NCBI GenBank assembly: GCA_002771395.1
Contig: PCSS01000275.1
Location: 1-6,817 of the forward strand
Reading direction: 5' to 3'
DNA from: Bacteroidetes bacterium CG23_combo_of_CG06-09_8_20_14_all_32_9
Lineage (GTDB): Bacteria; Bacteroidota; Bacteroidia; Bacteroidales; GWA2-32-17
DNA length: 6,817 bases
The notes under the pieces were generated by a model. It was not told where the DNA came from. It did not search any database and worked only from the letters and a program-made list of their open reading frames with translations. The position numbers and the translations under genes are program-made. Below are positions 1 to 6,679 of the stretch, one piece after another. How positions within the stretch are numbered: the stretch's first letter is position 1; each line of letters starts with the position of its first letter.

Positions 1-750
1 GAGCAGAAAAGAAACCTGGTTATCTGCTGCTATTTCAAGTATGGCTTTAAATATTGCAGACAATCTTTCAGTATTTTCGGTATTAAAATCCCTGTGTATG
101 GTAACAAGTATAAATTTGTCAGGTACGAGGGAATATTTTTGAATAATTTTGCTTTGTTGAACAGCTTTTTCTGCAAAGAATAAAGCATTATCCAACATTA
201 CATCCCCGCAATGGAAAATACCGGGATTATTAATGGTATAAGGTGGTTGGGAATGAGGATTAAATCCTTCATGAACCAGATTCTGAATACCGGTTTTAGT
301 TGGTGAAAAAAGCAAGGTAGAAACATTATCGCAGACAATACGGTTGATTTCTTCGGGCATATTTTTATTGAAAGACCTTAGCCCTGCTTCAATATGGACA
401 ACAGGATAATGAATTTTTGATGCGGCGACCGCAGTAGCAAGCGTAGAATTAGTATCTCCATAAACTACAACACAATGGGGTTTTTCGCGAAGTATCAGTT
501 TTTCAATTCCTGTAATCGTTTTAGAAGTCTGGGTTCCGTGCGAACCTGAGCCGACATTCAGGTTATATTTTGTTTGCGGAATACCCATTTCAGTAAAAAA
601 AATTTCCGACATATTTTCGTCGTAATGCTGACCAGTATGAACAATTATATCTTCAATAGAATTGCTGAACGAGTTCCTGATTTCACGGCTGATAGCGGCA
701 GATTTGATAATCTGAGGCCTGGCTCCAACAATGTTCAATATTTTAATCAT
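1..750 (-). CDS. wecB: UDP-N-acetylglucosamine 2-epimerase (non-hydrolysing), N-terminal 250 residues, cut by window edge
   Basis: This enzyme family interconverts UDP-GlcNAc and UDP-ManNAc, or related 2-acetamido UDP-sugars, in the cytosol to supply surface-polysaccharide precursors. The frame is open from an ATG at 750 to the window edge, giving 250 residues of a protein usually about 360-400 long. Visible motifs are GARPQIIK (9-16) at the start of the first Rossmann-like domain, HTGQHYDENMS (38-48), GSGSHG (67-72), YGDTNSTLA (97-105), HIEAGLRSF (119-127), MPEEINR (131-137) and TIHRDFNTEN (217-226). By alignment from memory with E. coli WecB, D99, E121, E134 and H219 match its catalytic or substrate-site residues. 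The GARPQ and SGSHG signatures place it in the branch that also holds WbpI/FnlC-type enzymes, so the exact substrate is open. No Shine-Dalgarno sequence precedes the ATG. Insertion-sequence remnants lie directly upstream and separate it from the rest of the locus. Confidence 0.93.
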   Translation of the reverse strand, partial: MIKILNIVGARPQIIKSAAISREIRNSFSNSIEDIIVHTGQHYDENMSEIFFTEMGIPQTKYNLNVGSGSHGTQTSKTITGIEKLILREKPHCVVVYGDTNSTLATAVAASKIHYPVVHIEAGLRSFNKNMPEEINRIVCDNVSTLLFSPTKTGIQNLVHEGFNPHSQPPYTINNPGIFHCGDVMLDNALFFAEKAVQQSKIIQKYSLVPDKFILVTIHRDFNTENTERLSAIFKAILEIAADNQVSFLL

Positions 751-813
751 AATAAATTTTCAAAAATAAAAATTATTTATGTTCTTTGTATTAAATAAAC
801 TTTGTTGCATAGA

Positions 814-868
814 TATTAACAAACGAATGTTGATAAAAAGAGTGTTAGCCTATATAAACTAATACTCT
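814..868 (+). other. Two tandem hairpins in the leader of the IS5-like remnant
   Basis: The first stem pairs 814-821 (TATTAACA) with 828-835 (TGTTGATA) around a 6-nt loop. The second pairs 839-848 (AGAGTGTTAG) with 859-868 (CTAATACTCT) around a 10-nt loop. Each contains exactly one G-U wobble when read as plus-strand RNA, and each would carry an A-C mismatch if transcribed from the minus strand, so the structure favours the plus-strand transcript. They sit between the presumed element end and the transposase ATG at 901. A role in protecting the element from read-through expression is possible but is inference. On the minus strand the second stem is followed by a run of T, so a weak terminator facing the epimerase is an alternative reading. 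Confidence 0.45.
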
Positions 869-900
869 AAATTAAGAAGTTTGCTTAAAATTTCAACATT

Positions 901-1050
901 ATGAGCAAACAATCAAAATTCAAAGCCAAAGCCAAAGATAAAATTTTAAATTGGTCAGCATATAATAAAAGTAGTATTCTGTCAAAAGACAAGGGTAAAT
1001 CAATACCCATTTCCATTAAGAAGTGTTATATTTCATCTTTACCATTTTAG
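901..1050 (+). pseudogene. IS5-family-like transposase, N-terminal fragment
   Basis: An ATG-initiated frame of 49 codons begins MSKQSKFKAKAKDK and contains NWSAYNKSSI at residues 17-26. This resembles the Asn-Trp-Ser-x-Tyr-Asn-Lys start of many IS5-family transposases, where it is normally followed by an NRGSL-type segment and then the DDE domain. Here the similarity stops at about residue 30 (near 985-990). The remaining codons run antisense into the other transposase remnant and end at TAG 1048-1050, so they are chance coding. No catalytic residue survives and the fragment cannot be active. The family call rests on a short motif plus the terminal-repeat-like sequence 100 bases upstream, so it is moderate. 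Confidence 0.55.
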
Positions 1051-1561
1051 GCAGATAGGTAAGTACGTTATCATTGAAATGGTTCAGAATATAATTCCAT
1101 ACATCCATATCTAATTGCAAGCAGGTTTGGATAATAATCATAAAAGAGTCTTAAAGTTTTGCGCCAAGAGCCGTCATAGTATGCAATGCAATATCTCGTT
1201 TGCGTACTTGTACCCATGCTACTAATTCTGAACGATTATTATGTAAAGATAAAAATGGATATTCTAAAACGGTAAGTAATTTGTCCTTGTTCGCTTTAGT
1301 TCGCTCTATTTCCTTGTTTAAATCGGCATAATCAGTGTTGGGAGCAAAAAGCAAATCAAATTCTTTCCTTATCTCTTCGGCTGTTTCTGGCTGTGGATTG
1401 CGTTTATAGTCCAGCAGACGCTCATAATAGTTCCAGTCTTTATCTAAAAACTTGTTCAGGATATTGCGGTGATGGGCAAAAACATAAAAAATAGAGGACG
1501 AATAACGATATGAATAAGTGAAAAATGGATGAAGAAAAAGTAAAAACCGCTCAAATGTCAA
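1016..1561 (-). pseudogene. IS66-like DDE transposase, C-terminal fragment with in-frame stop
   Basis: The frame from about 1475 down resembles the end of IS66-related transposases: a helical stretch with DWNYYERLLDYK and KEFDLLFA, then LHNNRSEL, which carries the final catalytic Glu and its usual HNN/DNN context, then VRKRDIALHT. A TAA at 1151-1153 interrupts the frame, but the next 44 codons continue the expected family ending (DSFMIIIQTC, then VWNYI) to a stop at 1016-1018, so the interruption is a nonsense mutation within one ancestral frame. Residues before about 1475 do not look like the family and may be chance coding read up to 1561. The first two catalytic acidic residues and the whole N-terminal half are missing, so it is inactive. 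The true upstream boundary lies somewhere between about 1475 and 1580. Confidence 0.72.
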
Positions 1562-1581
1562 GTTAATTAAAGAACGAACTA

Positions 1582-3084
1582 CTATGTAGTTGGCTTATGG
1601 TAATTTCCAGGAGATACAAGATAAAAATAATAAACTTCATCTGTCACGATACTTGAATCAAATTTTTTAAGATACATATAATGGTGTTCATCAGTTTCAT
1701 TTAAGTTGTAGTTCAGAATCAACAAAATAGTATCATTCTGATTAACAGCTAATTGATAGACTCGTTTTATTATTTCTTTTTTAGACCACTCGACACGACT
1801 TTTGTTAAATTTTATATATGGTCGAAGACAAGAACAGGACAAATAATAAAAATCTTTATTTAACAATGATGATATACCCGAACAGGGAGTATCCCAATCA
1901 GCGGCAATAAAATCAGGTAATTTATTATTTTTGATAAATTCAGCAGCTTGTTTATTGGCTGAAAATGGATTTAGCCAATCAATAGTGCAAGCAAAAACCG
2001 CAACGACAAAATGTAGAAAAAGAAAAGAAGTGAAAATCAAATTTCGATATTTATTAATAAAGTATGCAATTTTTTGAATAAAAGCAAATTTTATTAATAA
2101 TATGTCATTTTTTTCATACTGAAATATCCAGAATGATATTATGAACAGCAGGAAATAATGACCATAATGTCTAATAAAACCTAAATATAGTAATATTGTG
2201 AATGATAAAATTCCAACAGATCCACCGAAAAATAACATTAAACTCCATTTATTGCGAACAAATAGCATCAATAAAGGAATAAATATCATTACCGACAGAA
2301 TTGCCCGAATATAGTAATTTGTTATAATATTGCTATTCCAAAAATTCATGGATATTACAGGAACAGGAAAATAAGCCTCCCATATACCGGCCATGGCTTT
2401 AAACGGATTATGAAACCATTGCAAAAATGCACTATCGGAAGGAGGTATCGTTTGATGAACTGAAAAAACAACTACAGCGAAAAATATGACAATAGAAATA
2501 CCTACTTTTTTAATTGATAAATTTTGTTTCTTATACTTCTGAATTAACTCTGACACTAATACGATAAATATCACAAGTGATAAAATCAGCACATAAATAT
2601 TAATCAGGCATAAAATACATAATAGGAGCACTAATAGAAAAAATCTTTTTTCTCTGTGCTGATATACAGTGCACACAATAAATAGGAATAATATACCAAG
2701 GGCATAGCACCGGCTAATGGTAGAGTACTCATAAAGTAGAAAATAACTGAATGATAACAGGAATTTTTGCAATTTTGAGAAAGGAGAATATTTTAAAATA
2801 ATGAAGATTGACCCGGATGCAATAATTAAGTGCAGTAATTGTAAAAAAAAGGGATTTGTTGTAAACCTTGTTATAAGGAATTGTAAAATATACCACAAGT
2901 GCATTTGACCATCATATTCCTTATTTTCTATCAATTGAAAAATATCTGAACTATGCATAGCAATAGCCCACCCATGGAGTTCATCTCTCCATGGTTCATG
3001 AAGTACTATGTTAATGATGCCAATCATTAAATAAATAATCAATACAATTATTATAAAAGAATTTACCTTGAAAATCTTAATCAT
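1582..3084 (-). CDS. Multi-pass membrane protein, probable GT-C-fold glycosyltransferase
   Basis: A 500-residue, very hydrophobic protein with roughly ten to twelve membrane segments, for example residues 9-28, 78-97, 104-118, 128-141, 147-180, 192-211, 259-276, 281-303, 307-322 and 348-368. It ends in a soluble domain of about 130 residues. The first external loop carries HEPWRDELHGW (29-39), with acidic D34-E35 in the position where GT-C enzymes such as PMT and ArnT keep their catalytic or metal-binding residue. RHYGH (305-309) is a second motif I associate with this group. GT-C enzymes transfer a sugar from a polyprenyl-phosphate carrier on the outer side of the cytoplasmic membrane, which suits a late step in polysaccharide assembly. 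Donor and acceptor cannot be told. I start at ATG 3084 because the alternative 8 codons upstream is a TTG. The C-terminal domain has a CSC motif (417-419) plus C401. A Wzy-like polymerase is less likely given the WRDE loop. Confidence 0.72.
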   Translation of the reverse strand: MIKIFKVNSFIIIVLIIYLMIGIINIVLHEPWRDELHGWAIAMHSSDIFQLIENKEYDGQMHLWYILQFLITRFTTNPFFLQLLHLIIASGSIFIILKYSPFSKLQKFLLSFSYFLLYEYSTISRCYALGILFLFIVCTVYQHREKRFFLLVLLLCILCLINIYVLILSLVIFIVLVSELIQKYKKQNLSIKKVGISIVIFFAVVVFSVHQTIPPSDSAFLQWFHNPFKAMAGIWEAYFPVPVISMNFWNSNIITNYYIRAILSVMIFIPLLMLFVRNKWSLMLFFGGSVGILSFTILLYLGFIRHYGHYFLLFIISFWIFQYEKNDILLIKFAFIQKIAYFINKYRNLIFTSFLFLHFVVAVFACTIDWLNPFSANKQAAEFIKNNKLPDFIAADWDTPCSGISSLLNKDFYYLSCSCLRPYIKFNKSRVEWSKKEIIKRVYQLAVNQNDTILLILNYNLNETDEHHYMYLKKFDSSIVTDEVYYFYLVSPGNYHKPTT

Positions 3085-3300
3085 ATTACAGACAATTTTA
3101 AATTGCAAAAGCCATTATTTTTTTTTAAATTTCGAAAATTTTTTTGAGATCAAGAATTTGTTTTTCACCTCTATTTTTATATTATTCTCCATAAGGTTCT
3201 TGTAAGAAAAATTTTAGTCTAAACCCGCCAATAATATTTAAAACATTACTGAATTGTTATTGAATATAAAATCACTAAGGTAATTTAAAAATTTTTGATT

Positions 3301-3329
3301 AAAAATAGGGTATTTTTCATTTTACCCTA
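3301..3329 (-). terminator. Candidate intrinsic terminator after the glycosyltransferase operon
   Basis: Read on the minus strand, TAGGGTA (3329-3323) pairs with TACCCTA (3312-3306) as a 7-bp stem with a 10-nt loop, directly followed by five T residues (3305-3301). It lies about 190 nt past the stop of the ExoA-like gene. The stem is short with three G-C pairs, so strength is uncertain. Confidence 0.45.
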
Positions 3330-3463
3330 AAAGTAGTTAACACTTTTACAAACCGGCAATAGATGACATCTTTACGTTTCAAAATAATAAGCCGTATAAT
3401 CTACATGTTATCCTTTTTAATTAGCAAAAAGGACTCATCTCTTTGGTCGAAAAAATTTTTCAT

Positions 3464-3495
3464 CAAATGTAAATAGGCAAATGAAAAATGACAAA
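3464..3495 (-). promoter_or_regulatory. Candidate Bacteroidota-type promoter upstream of the GT-C-like gene
   Basis: On the minus strand TTTG (3495-3492) is followed after exactly 20 nt by TACATTTG (3471-3464). This fits the known Bacteroidota primary sigma-factor pattern of TTTG at -33 and TAnnTTTG at -7 with 19-21 nt between. It sits just after the stop of the ExoA-like gene and would start transcription near 3457, with a leader of about 370 nt before the ATG at 3084. That leader would include the hairpin at 3301-3329, so either the hairpin does not terminate fully or one of the two calls is wrong. Confidence 0.42.
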
Positions 3496-3515
3496 AATAG
3501 CCATAATTTTTCTTG

Positions 3516-4541
3516 TCAGATAACGAGTGGTTTCCTTCGTTTTTTTTTTAATATCCAAAATCTGATTATACCCATCAAGTAACCCCAGCCATAACTAAAA
3601 TGGATTAAAAAGAAAATATAAGGCAAGAAGAACAGCAGTACGATTTTTTTGTTTTTTATCGTTATCCTTGCACTGTAAAAAAAACTCAATACAAGGTAAA
3701 TCAGAAAGAAAAGAATACAGGTTTTAAAAAGAAAATTATTTATAAAGACTGTAAACCAAAAGGAAAGCAAATAAACGACGAATAGTAAAGGTGCGAATTG
3801 GCGAAGAGTTGCCGGTTTTTTTAATTTCTGGTAAACCAGAGGTTTAAAAAAACCGTATTGATAAAACATTTTGATAATTTTCTTCGGTGTTTCCCTTGCA
3901 AAATATCTAATCTGAACGTCAGGAATTAAATAAATTTTTCCGCCGTTTTGAATTAATCTGGCATTAAATTCATCATCCTGATTTCTAACAAGATCGGTAT
4001 CGAAGAGTCCGATTTTTGAAAATACTTCTTTGCGATAGCACCCGAAAGGGACCGTATCAACTTCGGTTATTCTTTCGTATCCTAACCGATACATGGCATT
4101 TCCAATTCCGAATGAACAGGAGGATGCTTTAGCGATAGCAAATGCAACTGTACTATTGTTGCATGGAACTGTAACCCAAACTCCTCCGACATTATCGGCA
4201 TTCAATGAAAACAAATGATAAACAAGCCTACTTATATAGTATTCGGGATATAGGGAATGTGCATCCATCCTGATTATTACCTCGCCTGTTGATCGCCTAA
4301 TAGCTTTATTGAGACCATAAGGGACTATCTTATTTTCATTTTCAAGATAAACTATGAAGGGATATCTTTTTGCGTACGATTTAATAATATCTGCCGTTTT
4401 ATCTGAACTCATTCCGTCAACTACGAATACCTCCAGTAATTCCTTAGGATAATCCTGTGAAATAAGGTTATTTAGAACTCCGGAGATAAATATTGCCTCG
4501 TTTCTGCAAGGAATAATAACGGTGACTTTCGGTTGTTGCAT
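3516..4541 (-). CDS. GT2 family glycosyltransferase, ExoA-like, with membrane-associated C-terminus
   Basis: A 341-residue enzyme expected to move a sugar from a nucleotide donor to a lipid-linked glycan at the inner face of the cytoplasmic membrane. The GT-A domain shows VTVIIPCRNE (6-15), VVDGMSSDKT (40-49) for nucleotide binding, RMDAHSLYP (91-99) in the place of the DXD metal site, and RNQDDEFNARL (186-196), where an acidic residue would act as catalytic base. The GGKIYLIPDV, RETP and YQYGFFK segments that follow are typical of the group containing succinoglycan synthesis protein ExoA. Residues about 249-268, 271-290 and 299-325 are hydrophobic and probably anchor or re-enter the membrane, before a basic tail (KKKRRK). 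The start ATG lies 4 nt after the stop of the preceding glycosyltransferase, which implies translational coupling. A run of ten A residues near the 3' end encodes the first lysines of the tail. Sugar specificity is unknown. Confidence 0.88.
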   Translation of the reverse strand: MQQPKVTVIIPCRNEAIFISGVLNNLISQDYPKELLEVFVVDGMSSDKTADIIKSYAKRYPFIVYLENENKIVPYGLNKAIRRSTGEVIIRMDAHSLYPEYYISRLVYHLFSLNADNVGGVWVTVPCNNSTVAFAIAKASSCSFGIGNAMYRLGYERITEVDTVPFGCYRKEVFSKIGLFDTDLVRNQDDEFNARLIQNGGKIYLIPDVQIRYFARETPKKIIKMFYQYGFFKPLVYQKLKKPATLRQFAPLLFVVYLLSFWFTVFINNFLFKTCILFFLIYLVLSFFYSARITIKNKKIVLLFFLPYIFFLIHFSYGWGYLMGIIRFWILKKKRRKPLVI

Positions 4542-4545
4542 TTAA

Positions 4546-5385
4546 TCAGGATTGTTTATCTGTATAATAATGAGTAATAATATCTATGATTGACTGCCTG
4601 TTAAGCCTGCATACCTTATCGGAATAGAAGACACCTATAGAAGCATGCTCAAAATCAAGTACTTGTAAAACAGGATAATAAACAACCTTTAATCCTGTTT
4701 TTAAAGCTGTTTCTGCAACGAACACTTCCTCGCCGAATAAAAAGGAAATATGATTAAGCGTGCCTCCTTTTTCAAAATAATTCCTGTGAAAAATAATACA
4801 TGATCCGTGCGGTGCGTAAATTTCCCTGCCTGTATTATCTGGAATTGCTGTTTTTGTATTTTTAAACCTATGTGTCATTTTTTTCAAATAAGATAAGGCA
4901 ATATAGAGATTCTGAATAAAACAAACGGAATAGATAGCTTTATAAAAAATGAGTTTCTTTTTTGAATATCTTACGGGAATTTTAGGATTATAATCGGTAT
5001 TCCATCGGTTTGAAATGATGGAAGGTGCAATAATGCCAAGGTTTTCTTTTCTTTTAAAATCATATAGTTTGTTAAAGAAGCTGGGATCATTAAAGACTAT
5101 ATCCACATTGCAAACAATGATCCATTCGGGTAAGGCTTTTGCTTTACGATATTCATCCAGCCCTTTTCTTGCCCCGCCAAAATAACCAAGATTATTTTCA
5201 CACCTGATATACATAAGTTTAAGCGGGGAATTGCCAATATATTTCTTAAATTTTTCCGGCGATTTCTGTTCGCTGTTATCTACCAATATAAGATCAATAT
5301 TACTATCCCCGTATTGTTCTAAGCTTTTGATAAACCTGACGGTAGCATCGTATGTATTATAAATTATCCCGATTATTAACACCAT
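4546..5385 (-). CDS. GT2 family glycosyltransferase, rhamnosyltransferase-like
   Basis: A 279-residue soluble GT-A enzyme. Motifs in order are IIGIIYNTYD (4-13), ILVDNSEQ (33-40), ENNLGYFGGARKGL (63-76), which is the Asn-x-Gly-x-x-Gly-Gly loop common in WbbL/RfbN-type rhamnosyltransferases, CNVDIVF (92-98) as the DXD equivalent with D95, IYAPHGSCIIFHR (189-201) and FLFGEEVFVAE (215-225), which holds the likely catalytic acid. H247 in DFEHASIG matches the late His commonly seen in this family. The length is near the usual 280-310. It is the middle member of a minus-strand operon: the propeller gene ends 22 nt upstream and the ExoA-like gene starts 4 nt downstream. There is no Shine-Dalgarno sequence, but the ATG is the first in frame and keeps the N-terminal beta strand intact. 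Rhamnose is a guess from the motif pattern; other hexose donors fit equally well. Confidence 0.85.
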   Translation of the reverse strand: MVLIIGIIYNTYDATVRFIKSLEQYGDSNIDLILVDNSEQKSPEKFKKYIGNSPLKLMYIRCENNLGYFGGARKGLDEYRKAKALPEWIIVCNVDIVFNDPSFFNKLYDFKRKENLGIIAPSIISNRWNTDYNPKIPVRYSKKKLIFYKAIYSVCFIQNLYIALSYLKKMTHRFKNTKTAIPDNTGREIYAPHGSCIIFHRNYFEKGGTLNHISFLFGEEVFVAETALKTGLKVVYYPVLQVLDFEHASIGVFYSDKVCRLNRQSIIDIITHYYTDKQS

Positions 5386-5407
5386 ATTTAAAAAATTACA
5401 TCACGGT

Positions 5408-6679
5408 TCAAATATAATCTACAAAATTTCGCTTGGTAAATTCCATTCCCATGTCAATAGTACAAAGAGCCCTGTTTCCGGTATGTGCTGAATCAAAACA
5501 TAATATTCTTCCGTTTCTGCTCCATCGCGGATGGAGGTCACACCGCAGTTCTTCTCTATACTGTATCGGCTGCTTTAAACGAGCGATATTATATCTTTTT
5601 CTGTCTTGCATATTAAATAATATCAGGAAGCTGAGTTTAAATCTATCAGGGTATGTATCTGTTAATAACCAATTTATATCAACCGGGGAAAAGGAAGGGT
5701 GTCCATCGGAATTAAAACAGTTATCCCCGATAATTTCATATTTGTCAGTTTTATCCTCGAATAAAACATAATGATCCCCTTCTTTTACATGGCAATAAGC
5801 AAGAATATGATTATCATCGCGCCAGCCTATATGAGAGACCATACCGGAAGCAGGCAGGATATAGGGATTTATTTTATCAATATCGCAAGTAATTAGCCGG
5901 GTAAATGTAAAGTTCATATTTTTAATCCAACGGTGCAAAAAGAAAAAACGTTTTCCGCAGGGTGAAAAAAGAGGATGTGTGAAATAATGATATGAGTCTG
6001 GCATAGAATCGTCAGGTTTCAATTTTACAATGTCCTTAATGGTGAAAAGCGTTTTCATCACCTTTGTTTTTATGTTGATAATATGCAAGCCGTGCGTTTC
6101 AGGGGTATTTTTATGCAGTTCATAATCGTTTCCTGTGGCATAACCATAACCGGGAGCGTACTTAGCCAACCTGGCAAAATTGTACGAAAGGGCATATTCA
6201 CCCGAAGGGCAAATGGCTCCGACTGCAGCAGGTAAAACTGCTATCTTGGTTCCGTTCATATCAATAATTTCTGTACAATTTTTTTTTCCATCGAAAGCAT
6301 TGTATGCCAGCAGGTTTTTATTTCCGACCCATTGCAGCATACAACCCTGTTGCCAGTTATAAGTATTTGTTTTTGATAACGCTTTAAACTCGGAAAAATT
6401 TTCCCCGGTAAAATACCCAATCTCAACGTAGTCTTCAGGAAGCGGAGTACGAAGCGGAGTATGATATTTCATTGCGAGCATGAATTTATTATCTCGAGAG
6501 AAAGGGGTCTTATCATGAAACCCGAAAAAAAAACCGCTGCGTACCTTTATCTGATAATTACATTTAACCTTTTTTACCGGGACATAATAAAGTATTTGTT
6601 GATAAATATCCCTGACAATGGTTTTCAGTTTAGGATTCTTCTTTATTATATTGTATATTATTGCTTCTAATTGATTCAT
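5408..6679 (-). CDS. Predicted seven-bladed beta-propeller protein of a polysaccharide locus, function unknown
   Basis: A 423-residue protein with no signal peptide or membrane segment, so probably cytosolic. After a basic N-terminal region (1-47) I count seven recurring units of the PD40/TolB type, pattern (H/x)Pxx(S/x)xxGxxxxF: GFHDKTPFSRDNKFML (53-68), CMLQWVGNKNLLAY (113-126), GAICPSGEYALSY (154-166), THPLFSPCGKRFFFLHRW (234-251), HIGWRDDNHILAYC (283-296), GHPSFSPVDINWLLTDT (326-342) and DLHPRWSRNGRILCFDS (381-397). Seven units fit a closed propeller. The last unit resembles oligogalacturonate lyases (PL22), which bind a metal through His residues in a similar fold; H235, H327 and H383 are candidates, but catalysis is not shown. 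I recall similar proteins beside glycosyltransferases in other loci without a defined role. The ATG overlaps the upstream gene by 50 nt; the next Met (67) would delete the first unit, so this start is kept. Confidence 0.68.
   Translation of the reverse strand: MNQLEAIIYNIIKKNPKLKTIVRDIYQQILYYVPVKKVKCNYQIKVRSGFFFGFHDKTPFSRDNKFMLAMKYHTPLRTPLPEDYVEIGYFTGENFSEFKALSKTNTYNWQQGCMLQWVGNKNLLAYNAFDGKKNCTEIIDMNGTKIAVLPAAVGAICPSGEYALSYNFARLAKYAPGYGYATGNDYELHKNTPETHGLHIINIKTKVMKTLFTIKDIVKLKPDDSMPDSYHYFTHPLFSPCGKRFFFLHRWIKNMNFTFTRLITCDIDKINPYILPASGMVSHIGWRDDNHILAYCHVKEGDHYVLFEDKTDKYEIIGDNCFNSDGHPSFSPVDINWLLTDTYPDRFKLSFLILFNMQDRKRYNIARLKQPIQYREELRCDLHPRWSRNGRILCFDSAHTGNRALCTIDMGMEFTKRNFVDYI

Larger units (their letters stand above)
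799..1561. mobile_element. Scar of two decayed insertion sequences in opposite orientation
   Basis: This gap between the epimerase and the GT-C-like gene is filled by pieces of two unrelated transposases. On the plus strand a probable IS5-family left end starts near 799 with a sequence similar to terminal repeats of that family (key bases CTTTGTTGCATAGAT at 800-814) and runs into a transposase start at 901 that loses similarity after about 30 codons. On the minus strand the C-terminal part of an IS66-like transposase occupies about 1016-1475 or more. The junction must lie near 985-1016. I could not find a matching right-hand terminal repeat for the first element, nor ends or target duplications for the second, so the outer boundaries are approximate. 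Family names come from remembered protein motifs, not from a search. Confidence 0.65.
3085..3515. other. 431-base non-coding stretch between two glycosyltransferase genes
   Basis: The stretch is very AT-rich with runs of A and T, and I see no convincing gene on either strand. It holds a hairpin with a T-run at 3301-3329, a promoter-like pair at 3464-3495 and a weak AT-only-loop hairpin at 3411-3433 (TCCTTTTT paired with AAAAAGGA). It is the only long gap among the genes that is not filled by insertion-sequence debris, and it probably marks a transcription-unit boundary. Confidence 0.6.

Noticed and set aside
217..226. No strict repeat of the usual HRAEN sequence in the epimerase: region 66-102 encodes HRDFNTEN instead.
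   Set aside because: Coordinates given here are residue numbers 217-226 of the epimerase. Variation after the His-Arg pair is common between branches of this family and the key His219 is kept, so it does not signal a broken enzyme.
761..768. A TAnnTTTG match (TATTTTTG on the minus strand) just upstream of the epimerase ATG.
   Set aside because: There is no TTTG or TTG at the required 19-21 nt upstream, and transcription would begin almost at the start codon.
574..798. A plus-strand open frame of 74 codons.
   Set aside because: It lies opposite the strongly conserved epimerase N-terminus and shows no recognisable motif; it is a shadow of the real gene.
1577..1591. A 6-bp inverted repeat AACTAC-TAT-GTAGTT overlapping the stop of the GT-C-like gene.
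   Set aside because: The stem is short and AT-rich with no T-run directly after it on the minus strand, so it does not support a terminator call.
3085..3108. A TTG start for the GT-C-like gene, eight codons upstream of the ATG.
   Set aside because: The ATG at 3084 gives a normal N-terminus (MIKIFKVNSF followed by a membrane segment), so a rare TTG start is not needed.
5433..6670. Three plus-strand open frames of 60-112 codons within 5433-5771, 6180-6362 and 6461-6670.
   Set aside because: All are antisense to the propeller gene, whose repeat pattern and full-length frame show it to be the real coding strand.
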